A stretch of 64,000 bases of DNA from Nocardioides sp. GTDB lineage: Bacteria > Actinomycetota > Actinomycetes > Propionibacteriales > Nocardioidaceae. Both the position numbers and the translations under genes were made by a program. The stretch's first letter is position 1, and each line of letters starts with the position of its first letter. Where the stretch lies: the NCBI RefSeq assembly GCF_030150155.1, contig NZ_JASLGR010000034.1, positions 124,001 to 188,000 on the forward strand, given 5' to 3'. This document shows positions 27,357 to 36,372 of this stretch, piece after piece. Below the pieces are notes generated by a model. That model had not been told where the DNA came from and did not search any database. It saw nothing but the letters and a program-made list of their open reading frames with translations.

Positions 27357-27911
27357 TCACACCAGGCCATGTGCCAACTCGACGTGCGCGGCCTCTTCCA
27401 GCTGCTCGGCCAAGAGCAGCATCTGCTTCGGATCGCGGTCCAGGTGGGCCCTGCCGGTGGCCACCACCCGGGCGAAGGCCGAGCCACGGAAGAGCACGTC
27501 GGCGAAGTCGGAGCCCGCGATCCCGCGCAGCACCTCGTCGACCATCGCACGGAGCTGGTCGGGGCCGGGCGGGTCGGCGACACCGGCGACGACCCGGGCG
27601 ACCTGGGCGGTGCGCCCCTCGGCGTACTCCTGGGAGACGCCGACCGGGTCACGGTGCACCCACTGGCGCAGCAGGAAGAGTCGCCACAGGCAGCCGGCGA
27701 GGGTGTCGGCAGGGGCGCCCGACCAGACCTGGGCGATCGTCTCGATACCCTCCTCATCGGCGAGGTGGAGCAGCCGGTCGGCGACCTCGGGGTCGGCCGA
27801 CTCCCGCGCACCGCGGACGAGCAGGGTCGCGGCCTGGTCCCCGGCCTCCCGCAGGAGCGCCGGATCGACCCCGGACTCGATCGCCTCGAAGTACCGGTCT
27901 CCCGGCTGCAT
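27357..27911 (-). CDS. Conserved hypothetical protein, all-helical
   Basis: 184 aa (ATG 27909-27911; a GTG start at 27947 would add 12 residues). I do not recognise a named family, although the compact helical pattern (ALLREAGDQAATLLVRGA; CLWRLFLLRQWVHRDP; DFADVLFRGSAFARVVATG) looks conserved. No membrane segment, signal or cysteine motif. Codon use is native. Confidence 0.65.
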   Translation of the reverse strand: MQPGDRYFEAIESGVDPALLREAGDQAATLLVRGARESADPEVADRLLHLADEEGIETIAQVWSGAPADTLAGCLWRLFLLRQWVHRDPVGVSQEYAEGRTAQVARVVAGVADPPGPDQLRAMVDEVLRGIAGSDFADVLFRGSAFARVVATGRAHLDRDPKQMLLLAEQLEEAAHVELAHGLV

Positions 27912-28062
27912 CGGCCGGTGGTGGCGGCGTGGCGTTGGCTCCCTCACCCGCCCGAGCCTAGCCGTTCTCCACAGGGGCCAAAGTCCTCTAGCGAGGGGTG
28001 TGCGGAGCGGGTTAGCCTCGGCCAGCCCCACTGGTCGGGGGCTCACTCGGGAAGGCCAGATC

Positions 28063-28656
28063 ATGAGATGCACTCGCCTGTACGCCGCCCTCGGCGCGCT
28101 CCTCGCAGCCCTCACGCTCGGCGCCTGCGGCTCCGATCCGGCCCCGCCGACACCGTCCCCCTCGACGACCTCCGCGACGGCCTCGCCCTCCGCCACCGCG
28201 TCGCCGTCGGAGACGACAGCGCCGGTGCTGCCGGAGGCGGCCAAGGCGCACACGAAGGCAGGGGCCGAGGCGTTCGTGCGGTACTTCTGGGAGGTCGTGA
28301 ACTATGCCCAGGAGAGTGGGGACACGAAGCCGCTCAAGGCGTTGAGCCTTGCAGGCTGCACCGCCTGTTCCGCCGGGGTCCGCGGCATCGACGACATCCA
28401 CTCCCGCGGCGGCCGAGTCATAGGCGGCAGGGCCATCCCGACCGTGACGTCAACGCGGCTAACGAGCGGCAAGCACGATGGCCAGACCATCACATTCGCA
28501 ACCGTAACCGTGCGTGTCGGCTTCGCGCCCGAGAAGATCGACTATCCAAACGATGCGTTGGACGTTCGCAAACCAGCGTCGACTGCGGTTGACGTCTTCA
28601 CTCTCACCAGCGCCACGCCCGGTTGGAGCGTCAGCCACCTAGAGGCCACAAAATGA
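28063..28656 (+). CDS. DUF6318-like lipoprotein
   Basis: 197 aa. GAAGG precedes the ATG. The signal peptide ends in the lipobox LTLGAC, followed by a Pro/Ser/Thr linker. The conserved core (GAEAFVRYFWEVVNYAQESGDTKPL; LAGCTACSAGVRGIDDI; GGRVIGG) fits DUF6318, an actinobacterial secreted family of unknown function. Its stop overlaps the next start (ATGA). From about 28400 the third-position GC falls, which continues into the next gene. Confidence 0.75.
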   Translation: MRCTRLYAALGALLAALTLGACGSDPAPPTPSPSTTSATASPSATASPSETTAPVLPEAAKAHTKAGAEAFVRYFWEVVNYAQESGDTKPLKALSLAGCTACSAGVRGIDDIHSRGGRVIGGRAIPTVTSTRLTSGKHDGQTITFATVTVRVGFAPEKIDYPNDALDVRKPASTAVDVFTLTSATPGWSVSHLEATK

Positions 28657-29474
28657 GGTGGCCAGCCGTCGCAATCCTTCTGCTGTTGCCGAACTTCGCC
28701 TTCCTCGGCACCTCCCCTGCGATCGCTGGCGGGTGCGGCAGTTCGGACGTCAGTGTGGGAACGGGATCGAGCGACTTTCAAACGAGCGTCGAAGAGCAGT
28801 CCGGGGGCTGTGACGAACCCACGACCAATTCCGGCAGCGGCAGCAGCGAGCCGACCCACGACGTAGTCATCACGGTGTGTGCCGATGCACTCCAGGGCAA
28901 TCAAACCTGCGACCAAGCCGCTCACTGCCCCGATGGAACGCCCGAAACGCACACTCTCGTCTACACCGAGTCGGGAGCCCTGGTTGGCGAGTCAAGCAAC
29001 TGTCCCTCCGACCCCACCGCCCCACCCGGCCCCTCCGTCGCCGACATCGTCACCGCCTTCCGGCGCATCCCCCTCCCCCGCTCGACCCTCCAGATCCAGC
29101 CGCCGGACGGGGAGACGCTGGTGAATTTCACGACGAACTTCCTCACCGAGGCCGAGGCCTTCTCCACCAGCGTGACCCTGATCGGGCACCGGGTGGACTT
29201 CCGGATCACCCCGTCACGGTTCCGGTGGTCCTACGGTGATGGCAGCGGGGCGACGACGGCGAAGCCGGGGGCGCGGTACCCGACGATGGGGGTGACGCAC
29301 GTCTACCGGAAGCGGGGTGCGGTGAAGGCGGCGGTCGACACGACCTGGTCGGCGGACTACCGGGTGGACGGCGGCGGGTGGGCCGCCGTGCCCGACACCG
29401 TGACGATCGCCGGGGCCGCCCAGGCCCTGACGGTGCGCAGCGCGACGCCGCTGCTCGCGGGCGCCGACCGCTAG
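28653..29474 (+). CDS. Secreted PKD-domain-like protein, partner of the DUF6318 lipoprotein
   Basis: 273 aa, signal peptide ending near SPAIAGG. The N-terminal half is Ser/Gly-rich with several cysteines. The C-terminal half carries a PKD-like motif (FRWSYGDGSG ... GVTHVYRKRGAVKA). It is coupled to the preceding lipoprotein gene by ATGA. The gene is a composition mosaic: lower GC up to about base 29000 and strongly GC-rich after it. Function unknown; surface exposure is likely. Confidence 0.7.
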   Translation: MRWPAVAILLLLPNFAFLGTSPAIAGGCGSSDVSVGTGSSDFQTSVEEQSGGCDEPTTNSGSGSSEPTHDVVITVCADALQGNQTCDQAAHCPDGTPETHTLVYTESGALVGESSNCPSDPTAPPGPSVADIVTAFRRIPLPRSTLQIQPPDGETLVNFTTNFLTEAEAFSTSVTLIGHRVDFRITPSRFRWSYGDGSGATTAKPGARYPTMGVTHVYRKRGAVKAAVDTTWSADYRVDGGGWAAVPDTVTIAGAAQALTVRSATPLLAGADR

Positions 29475-29511
29475 CTGTACCCGGCCATGAGGTTGGTAGC
29501 AGTGCCTGGCC

Positions 29512-29860
29512 ATGGACTTGATCGACGCCGCCTCGATCGAGTTCGAGCTTGCCGTGCGGCAGTTGCCGCCCGATTCCTGGGGGCGGGGAAGCCGACGCCG
29601 TCCGAGATGACCGCCAGAGAACTCGTCGATCACGTTGTCAGGGGAAATCGGTTCAGCGCTCTGATCCTTGCCGGCATGGGCCGGGACGCTGGATTCAATC
29701 GTCGTCGAACGCCTCTGGGCGACCGTTGAACCGCATGTGACCGAGATGCTTGCGTTCGGGGCATACGGCGACGGCCCCAGCGGAACTGTTCCTCCAGACG
29801 CCCGATCACCTAGCCCGGCTGCTCGACGCCTTCGGCTGGAGGCCGAGACCAGCCAGACGG
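29512..29860 (+). pseudogene. Frameshifted remnant of a TIGR03086-type (maleylpyruvate isomerase N-terminal-like) protein
   Basis: From ATG 29512 one frame reads MDLIDAASIEFELAVRQLPP and stops making sense at a G-rich tract near 29577-29588 (GGGGGCGGGG). The next frame continues with TPSEMTARELVDHVVRGNRF and SALILAGMGRD. A later frame gives TEMLAFGAYG, and a third gives PDHLARLLDAFGWRP, which resembles the family's end. The middle is missing. So at least two frameshifts and an internal deletion have destroyed a gene that would normally be about 190 codons. Confidence 0.65.
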
Positions 29861-29917
29861 GGAGATCCTCGTGGCCACCTGAGACGTCAGGTTTTGTCGG
29901 TGGCTTCCCATACTGTG

Positions 29918-31201
29918 ATGGGTATGAAGCCGAAGGGCGGAGCGGGAGTGACCAGCAGTGCCGAGGCACTGTTGGAGGGCTGGCGTGCCGACCAGGCCAA
30001 GGCCCGTCGCCGTGAGGTGAAGGCCTTGGACAAGGCGATCCGCTGGCTGACGGTGGTGGCAGATGCGGGTCCGTCGGAGCAGCGGTACGGCCTGGAGATG
30101 CCCGTTGGTGGCGATGGCTGCCCTCGCATCGGGGAGGAAGCAGTGGCGGAGTTCGCTGCCTTCGCTCAGATGAGCCCACGCGCCGCACTGGCCTATCTCG
30201 CTGATGCGTGGGACCTGGCCTGGCGGTTCCCCGAGACTCTGGCTGCCGTCCGTGAAGGCAGGGTGGAGGTGTGGCGGGCCCGTCAGGTCGCCGCGACGCT
30301 GCGCGGTGTCCCGGCCGAGGGTGCGCGGTACGTCGACGAGGCCATCGCCCCGATCGCGCATCGGGTCGGGATGGCCCGGCTCCGACGCATGGTCATCTTC
30401 GCCGAGATCCTGAGTGACCCCGACGCAGCGGTCGCCCGGGCGAGGGCGGCAGCCGAGGGCCGGGCGATCAGTGTGTCCGGGACCGGGCAGCCCGACGGCC
30501 TCGCGGACGTGTTCGGACGCTTGGATGCCGCTGACGCGGCGGACTTCGAGGCAGCGATCCAAGACGTCGCCGCCGAACTCGCCGACCTCGACGCAACCGA
30601 CCCGGACTCTGAGCCCGAGTCTCTGGACGTCCGCCGTGCGAAGGCAGTCGGGGTGATCGCACGACGCCACCTCGCTGGGGAGACCCCCGGTGCCGTGACG
30701 CGGGTGGTGCACACCTACGTCCACCTCACCCCCGACTCACCTGTCGCCCAGGTCGAAGCCGGGAACACCCTCGCCCCCGTGGAGCGGGTCACGGAGTGGT
30801 GCCGCACCGCGGGCACGAAGGTGATCATCCGCCCCGTCCTCGACCTCGCCGCACCTCACACCCGCGACGGCTACGTCCCCACCGAGACCATGCGGGAACA
30901 AGCCATCCTGATCAACCGGACCTGCGTCCACCCCTGGTGCGACCGCCCCGCGAGAGCCTGCGACCTCGACCACATCACCCCCTACAACCCCAACGACAAC
31001 ACCGACAGCCCGCCCGGCCAGACCACCAGCACCAACCTCGCACCCCTGTGCCGCCACCACCACCGCCTCAAGACCCACAGCGGATGGCAGTACCAACACC
31101 TCGAACCCGGCCTCTACCTCTGGACCAGCCCCTCCGGCAGGACCTACCTCCGGACGACTACCGGCACCACGACCCTCAGCGAGCTGCCCCGGCCGGTCTA
31201 G
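29918..31201 (+). CDS. DUF222 domain protein with C-terminal HNH endonuclease
   Basis: 427 aa from ATG 29918 (MGMKPKGGAG). The N-terminal helical DUF222 region runs to about residue 300. The C-terminal HNH domain has CVHPWCDRPARACDLDHITPYN and NLAPLCRHHHRLKTHSGW, with the DH and H..H residues of a zinc-bound HNH site intact. These proteins are abundant in Actinobacteria in many copies; the role is unknown and a mobile or defence-related origin is possible. The preceding 400 bp holds only a pseudogene. Confidence 0.85.
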   Translation: MGMKPKGGAGVTSSAEALLEGWRADQAKARRREVKALDKAIRWLTVVADAGPSEQRYGLEMPVGGDGCPRIGEEAVAEFAAFAQMSPRAALAYLADAWDLAWRFPETLAAVREGRVEVWRARQVAATLRGVPAEGARYVDEAIAPIAHRVGMARLRRMVIFAEILSDPDAAVARARAAAEGRAISVSGTGQPDGLADVFGRLDAADAADFEAAIQDVAAELADLDATDPDSEPESLDVRRAKAVGVIARRHLAGETPGAVTRVVHTYVHLTPDSPVAQVEAGNTLAPVERVTEWCRTAGTKVIIRPVLDLAAPHTRDGYVPTETMREQAILINRTCVHPWCDRPARACDLDHITPYNPNDNTDSPPGQTTSTNLAPLCRHHHRLKTHSGWQYQHLEPGLYLWTSPSGRTYLRTTTGTTTLSELPRPV

Positions 31202-31238
31202 CTGACCCGGCCAGCCGACCGCAAGGGACACGACTCAG

Positions 31239-31284
31239 CCCCGGGACCTACGGAGATCCCCGTACATCTCCGTGGGCCTCGGGG
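31239..31284. terminator. Long imperfect hairpin between convergent HNH and hrpA genes
   Basis: CCCCGGGACCTACGGAGAT (31239-31257) pairs with ATCTCCGTGGGCCTCGGGG (31266-31284) with a few mismatches and an 8-nt loop. Both flanking genes converge on it. Confidence 0.6.
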
Positions 31285-31325
31285 CCGATGCCACGTCTTC
31301 TACCCCGAGCCCACAGCGGCGAAAC

Positions 31326-34300
31326 CTAGGCGTCGAGGATTTTTCGGATCCGCGCGTCCGAGACCGGCACCGCCGTGCCCAGGTTCTGCGCCCACAGGCT
31401 GACCCGCCACTCCTCCAGCAGCCAGCGCACCTCGCGCAGCCGCGCCCCGGCCGGACGACCGGCCGGCAGTGCCGCCATCGCCTGAACGTAGCGTGCCTGG
31501 AGGTCGGCCATCTGGATCATCAGCGTCTGGTCGGCTCGCAGCCCGGCGGCATCGGCGATCCGCTCGCGGCGCTTGAGCAGCGCAGCGACGTACGTCGGAT
31601 AGCGCCGCAGGTGCGGTCCCGACTGCGAGATGAAGCCGCGTGAGAAGAGCCGGGCGACCTGGTCCTTCATGTCGGTGACGGCGGGCAGCTGGTACATGTC
31701 CACCCGGCCGGTCAGTGCCTTCTCCGCCTTGCGCTGCGCCTCCAGCGCCCGCAGTGCGTCGTCGAGGGTGGCACGGATCCGCGGCTCCAGATCGCGCCGG
31801 TAGGCACTCAGCACGACGGCGTACGCCTCAGGATCACGCGGCACCGGGTGGGCGTCGATGGTGGCCCGGGCGACCGCGGCGCGGCAGTCCTCGATCAGGT
31901 CGGCGGCCGACGGGTACGGCGTCGCGGCCAGCGCCAGCTTGTCGCTCATCGACAGGCCGTCACCGATCCGCTTGACCAGCTCGGCGCCGGAGTCCAGGAG
32001 CAGCAGCCGGGCGACGCCGAGCCGGTGCCGGGCCTCGGCCTCGTCGGCGGTGCCGACCACGGCCAGCCCGACGCTGGTGCGCTCGTCGACCAGGCAGCGG
32101 TAGACCGTCACCTCGTGCCCGGCACGCTTCTCCGTCACCGTCGGCGCGATCGCCCCGAACGTCCAGGCGGTCTGCCCGGTCGCGGTCAGCCCCGCATCGG
32201 AGGCGACCTCGGCGATCGCGCGCCGGAACTCCCCGGCCAGGGGCTTCTTCAGCGCCTCCAGGTCCTTGCCGCGGGCCTGCTCCGTGCCGGTCGCATCCAG
32301 CACGCGGTACGTCGGCCTCAGATGCTCCGGCAGCGGTGCCCACGCCTCCCGCGGCACGACCACGCCCACCGTGGAGCGGATCCACCGCTCCAGGGCGTCG
32401 AGCAGCGGCTCCTCCCCCGGCGAGACGGCGGCGAGGAAGTCACGGGCCCGGTCGGGTGCGGGCACCAGGTGGACCCGCAGGTTCTTCGGAAGCCCCCGGA
32501 TCAGGGTGGTGACCAGCTCCTCGCGGTGTCCGGGCACGTTCCAGGAGAAGTCGCCGTCGTCGACCCGGTTGAGGGTGGCGACCGGGATGTCGATCGTGAT
32601 GCCGTCGTCCGTCGCCCCCGGCTCGAAGTGGTAGCTCAGGTTGAAGGTCAGCGCCTCGGACTCCCAGGCGTTGGGAAACTCGGTGACGTCGACGTCGCGC
32701 GCCAGCCGCGACGGGTCGAAGACCAGTAGGGACTTGTCCTTCTGCTTCTTCCACCAGGAGTCGAAGTGCGCGCCGGAGACGACGTTGGCGCCGACGCGGG
32801 CGTCGTAGAAGTCGAACAGGGTCTCCTCGTCCACCACGATGTCGCGGCGGCGGGCCTTGTGCTCCAGCTCCCGGGCCTCGTCCAGCAGGCGGGCGTTGGT
32901 CTTCAGGAAGGCGTGGCGGCCGTTCCACTCGCCCTGCACCAGGGCGTGCCTGATGAACAGCTCGCGGGCGACGGGCTTGTCGACCCGGCCGTAGTTCACC
33001 AGGCGGTCGGCGACCAGCGGGACGCCGTACAGGGTGACCTTCTCGTGCGCCATCACCGCGGCACGGCGCTGGCTCCAGTGCGGCTCGGAGTAGGTCCGCT
33101 TGACCAGGGTCGGGGCCAGCTCCTCGGCCCACTCCGGCTTGATCGAGGCGACCTGGCGGGCCCAGAGCCGGCCGGTCTCGACGAGCTCGCCGGCCATCAC
33201 GAACGGGGGGTTCTTCCGGGCCAGGTCGGAGCCGGGGAAGATCGCGAACCGGGTGCCACGGGAGCCGAGGTACTCCCGGGGACCGGGGCGCTTGCCCTTC
33301 TCCCGGGGGCCTCCGCGCTCCCGCTTCTCCTCGCGGACCTCCAGGGCCCCGATCTGGCTGAGCAGACCCGACAGCAGCGAGCGGTGGATGCCGTCCTCGT
33401 CGGGGGCGTCGGCGACCTGGCCGCGCAGCCCCATCTCCTTGCAGACCTGACGCAGCTGGGACTCGAACTCCTGCCACTCCCGGACCCGCAGGTAGTGCAG
33501 GTGCTCGGCACGGCACATCCGCCGGAACGCCGAGGAGGAGAGCTCACGCTGCTGGGTCTTGATGTAGGTCCACAGGTTGAGCCAGGCCAGGAAGTCGCTG
33601 CCCTCGTGCTTGAACCGGGCGTGGGACTGGGCGGCCTGCGCCTGACCCTTCGGGTCGTCGGCGCCGGGGCGCTCGCGCGGGTCCTGGAGCGACATCGCCG
33701 CGGCGATCACCATCACCTCGCGCAGGCAGCCGCGCCGCTCGGCCTCCAGCACCATCCGGCCCAGCCGCGGGTCGATCGGCAGCCGGGCGAGCTGACGCCC
33801 CAGGTCGGTCAGCTGCGGACCGCGACCGGCCCGCTCCTCGCCGCCGGCGCGCAGCGCACCGAGCTCCTCGAGCAGCTGCACACCGGAGGTGATGTTGCGC
33901 TTGTCGGGGGCCTCGACGAACGGGAAGTCGGCGATGTCACCCAGTCGCAGCGAGGCCATCTGCAAGATCACCGAGGCGAGGTTGGTGCGCAGGATCTCCG
34001 GGTCGGTGAACTCGGGTCGGCCCTCGAACTCCTCTTCGGAGTAGAGCCGGATCGCGACGCCCTCGGCGACACGTCCACACCGGCCCGAGCGCTGGTTGGC
34101 CGAGGCCTGGCTGATCGGCTCGATCGGCAGTCGCTGCACCTTGGTCCGCGCCGAGTAGCGCGAGATCCGGGCCACGCCGGTGTCGATCACGTAGCGGATC
34201 CCCGGCACCGTCAGCGAGGTCTCGGCGACGTTGGTGGAGAGCACGATCCGGCGTCCGGTGTGGGCCGAGAAGACCTTGTGCTGCTCGGCGGCACTGAGCC

Positions 34301-35123
34301 GGCTGAACAGCGGCACGACCTCCAGCGTCCCCTTCGACGGGTCGATCCGGAGCGCGGAAGTGAGGGCGTCGGCGGTGTCGCGGATCTCGCGCTCGCCGGG
34401 CAGGAAGACCAGGATGTCGCCGGGGCCGACGGCGGAGAGCTCCTTGACCGCGTCCACGATCGCCTCGGTCTGGTCGCGGACGACGGGCTCGCCGTCCTCG
34501 TCGGACTCCGGCAGCTCCATCAGGGGCCGGTAGCGCACCTCGACCGGGAAGGTCCGGCCGCTGACCTCGATGATCGGCGCGGGCTTGCCGGTGGTCACGT
34601 CGGCGAAGTGCTCGGCGAACCGCTCGGGGTCGATCGTCGCCGAGGTGATGATGATCTTGAGGTCGGGTCGGCGCGCCATCAGCCGGCGCAGGTAGCCCAG
34701 CAGGAAGTCGATGTTGAGGCTGCGCTCGTGGGCCTCGTCGATGATGATCGTGTCGTAGCGGCGCAGGTCGCGGTCGCGCTGCAGCTCGGCGAGCAGGATG
34801 CCGTCGGTCATCAGCTTGATCCGCGACGCCTTGGACGTGCGGTCGGTGAACCGGACCTGGTAGCCGACCAGGTCGCCCAGCTCGGTGCCGAGCTCCTCGG
34901 CGATCCGCTCGGCCACCGCGCGCGCCGCGATCCGGCGCGGCTGGGTGTGGCCGATCATCGTCCGGCCGAGCTCGAGGCAGATCTTCGGCAGCTGGGTGGT
35001 CTTGCCCGAGCCGGTCTCACCGGCGACGATCACGACCTGGTGGTCGCGGATCGCGGCAGCGATCTCGTCGCGGACCGCGCTGACCGGGAGGTCGGGGTAG
35101 GTGATCACCGGCAACTCGGACAT
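31326..35123 (-). CDS. hrpA: ATP-dependent RNA helicase HrpA (DEAH box)
   Basis: 1265 aa, near the usual 1300 for HrpA. Helicase motifs in order: GETGSGKTTQLPK (I), TQPRRIAA (Ia), DEAH in IIIDEAHERSLN (II), SATID (III) and QRSGRCGRVAEGVAIRLY (VI). A HA2 domain and OB-fold follow, then the long C-terminal DUF3418 region of bacterial HrpA. It unwinds RNA in the cytoplasm and in other bacteria takes part in mRNA processing and ribosome rescue. It stands alone as a transcription unit. Confidence 0.95.
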   Translation of the reverse strand: MSELPVITYPDLPVSAVRDEIAAAIRDHQVVIVAGETGSGKTTQLPKICLELGRTMIGHTQPRRIAARAVAERIAEELGTELGDLVGYQVRFTDRTSKASRIKLMTDGILLAELQRDRDLRRYDTIIIDEAHERSLNIDFLLGYLRRLMARRPDLKIIITSATIDPERFAEHFADVTTGKPAPIIEVSGRTFPVEVRYRPLMELPESDEDGEPVVRDQTEAIVDAVKELSAVGPGDILVFLPGEREIRDTADALTSALRIDPSKGTLEVVPLFSRLSAAEQHKVFSAHTGRRIVLSTNVAETSLTVPGIRYVIDTGVARISRYSARTKVQRLPIEPISQASANQRSGRCGRVAEGVAIRLYSEEEFEGRPEFTDPEILRTNLASVILQMASLRLGDIADFPFVEAPDKRNITSGVQLLEELGALRAGGEERAGRGPQLTDLGRQLARLPIDPRLGRMVLEAERRGCLREVMVIAAAMSLQDPRERPGADDPKGQAQAAQSHARFKHEGSDFLAWLNLWTYIKTQQRELSSSAFRRMCRAEHLHYLRVREWQEFESQLRQVCKEMGLRGQVADAPDEDGIHRSLLSGLLSQIGALEVREEKRERGGPREKGKRPGPREYLGSRGTRFAIFPGSDLARKNPPFVMAGELVETGRLWARQVASIKPEWAEELAPTLVKRTYSEPHWSQRRAAVMAHEKVTLYGVPLVADRLVNYGRVDKPVARELFIRHALVQGEWNGRHAFLKTNARLLDEARELEHKARRRDIVVDEETLFDFYDARVGANVVSGAHFDSWWKKQKDKSLLVFDPSRLARDVDVTEFPNAWESEALTFNLSYHFEPGATDDGITIDIPVATLNRVDDGDFSWNVPGHREELVTTLIRGLPKNLRVHLVPAPDRARDFLAAVSPGEEPLLDALERWIRSTVGVVVPREAWAPLPEHLRPTYRVLDATGTEQARGKDLEALKKPLAGEFRRAIAEVASDAGLTATGQTAWTFGAIAPTVTEKRAGHEVTVYRCLVDERTSVGLAVVGTADEAEARHRLGVARLLLLDSGAELVKRIGDGLSMSDKLALAATPYPSAADLIEDCRAAVARATIDAHPVPRDPEAYAVVLSAYRRDLEPRIRATLDDALRALEAQRKAEKALTGRVDMYQLPAVTDMKDQVARLFSRGFISQSGPHLRRYPTYVAALLKRRERIADAAGLRADQTLMIQMADLQARYVQAMAALPAGRPAGARLREVRWLLEEWRVSLWAQNLGTAVPVSDARIRKILDA

Positions 35124-35237
35124 AACCGCCCAAGTCTCGCAGGCGGTGGGGTGGGGCTCAAACCGACTTTCCCCGGTACGCCGTCACCGCACCGCCCCAC
35201 CGAGCCGGTGGCCCGAGCACCACCAGCACCACCGGGG

Positions 35238-35615
35238 TCAGCTCGACGGCGAGGCCGAGGGGGCCTGAGGCGTGCTCTGCGAGCCGTTGCCCGAGCCCTG
35301 GTTCATCATCGGGCCACCCATGCCGCCCATCCCGCCACGGCCACCGAAGTCGCCACGCTGGGACATCCGGCCGCGGTCGCCGTCGTGGTGGTCCCCCACG
35401 ACGTACCCGATCGCACCGCCGAAGACGCCTCCGACCCCGAGGCCGACGACGAGGCAGGCAGCACCGACGACGACGGTCTGCCACATCTTGACCAGCCGCG
35501 CCGGGCGCGGGGCCGTGGTGGGAGCGGGCGCGGTCGGCACCTGCTCCGTGGGGGCAGCCTGCTCGGGCTGCCAGGTCGGCGGTTCGCCCGCCGCGGGCGT
35601 CGGGTTCTCAGTCAT
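35238..35615 (-). CDS. Small single-pass membrane protein with Gly/Met-rich tail
   Basis: 125 aa with GGGAG 4-5 nt before the ATG. A Pro/Thr-rich cytoplasmic N-terminus is followed by one Gly-zipper-like helix (VVVGAACLVVGLGVGGVFGG) and an extracellular tail with GGRGGMGGMGGPMMNQG and a Ser-rich end. I do not recognise a family. The Met/His residues could bind metal, but this is speculation. Confidence 0.7.
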   Translation of the reverse strand: MTENPTPAAGEPPTWQPEQAAPTEQVPTAPAPTTAPRPARLVKMWQTVVVGAACLVVGLGVGGVFGGAIGYVVGDHHDGDRGRMSQRGDFGGRGGMGGMGGPMMNQGSGNGSQSTPQAPSASPSS

Positions 35616-35670
35616 GCTCCCAGGATGCGTCGGGAACCTGAGCGGGACAGGCGCGAAGGCTGAACGGGAA

Positions 35671-36300
35671 CTATGTCTCTGAGCCGGCGGTGACGGCACC
35701 CGCGGCCAGGGCGGTCGGCTCGGTCAGGCCGAGGGCCAGGTGCGGCAGCGACTCGGTCACCAGCCGGAGCAGCTCGGCGCGCGAGACCTCCCCCGAGCGC
35801 TTCCACTCCAGGACCAGCTCCTCGGCCATCGCCGACCAGCCGCGCACCAGCAACCGGGCCGAGGCGGAGTCGGGCAGCAGGGTGCCGGCGTCGGCGACGA
35901 AGATCCTGTCGATCAGCGCCGACCTGACCTCGTCGTAGATCCGGGCCAGGGTCTCGTTGCCGCTCTTGGCCCCGGTCAGGAGCGAGAGGTAGCCCTCGTA
36001 GTTCTCGTCCACGAAGTCGATGTAGGCCTCCATCGAGACCGCCAGGCGCTGCAACGGGTCCTCGAGGGGCTGCGGGGCGGTGCGGGCGATCAGATCGTCC
36101 GCCGCTCGGCGTACGACGGCCTCCTGGAAGCCCGCCAGGCCACCGAAGTAGTGGTAGAGCAGCCCGCGGGAGATCCCCGCCGCCTCGGCCAGCAGGTCGA
36201 TCGAGATCTCCGACAGCGAGCGCTTGGCGAACAGCCGCACCCCGAGGTCGAGGAGCTGCGAGCGCCGCTCCTCGGAGGTGAGACGGGTGCGTGAGGTCAC
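35671..36300 (-). CDS. TetR-family transcriptional regulator
   Basis: 209 aa, GTG start. The TetR HTH is clear: RSQLLDLGVRLFAKRSLSEISIDLLAEAAGISRGLLYHYFGG. The C-terminus is a ligand-binding helical domain. It is divergent from the monooxygenase-SDR operon, with 72 bp between starts that contain palindromes; it probably represses that operon and itself. Confidence 0.9.
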   Translation of the reverse strand: MTSRTRLTSEERRSQLLDLGVRLFAKRSLSEISIDLLAEAAGISRGLLYHYFGGLAGFQEAVVRRAADDLIARTAPQPLEDPLQRLAVSMEAYIDFVDENYEGYLSLLTGAKSGNETLARIYDEVRSALIDRIFVADAGTLLPDSASARLLVRGWSAMAEELVLEWKRSGEVSRAELLRLVTESLPHLALGLTEPTALAAGAVTAGSET

Positions 36301-36311
36301 GGCCCCACTCT

Positions 36312-36350
36312 ATTGAAAGAGTTTCAATAACGCTATTGACGTTCGTTCAA
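36312..36350. promoter_or_regulatory. Tandem palindromic TetR operator
   Basis: ATTGAAAGAGTTTCAAT (36312-36328) is a perfect 7-3-7 palindrome. TTGACGTTCGTTCAA (36336-36350) is a second inverted pair of TTGA/TCAA. Both lie in the 72 bp between the divergent TetR and monooxygenase starts. Confidence 0.7.
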
Positions 36351-36372
36351 CAACGCCCTTAGCGTGGCGGAC

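Noticed and set aside
29918..31201. DUF222-HNH gene as an intein or group II intron endonuclease
   Set aside because: There is no intein splice motif or reverse transcriptase; it is a typical stand-alone actinobacterial DUF222-HNH protein.
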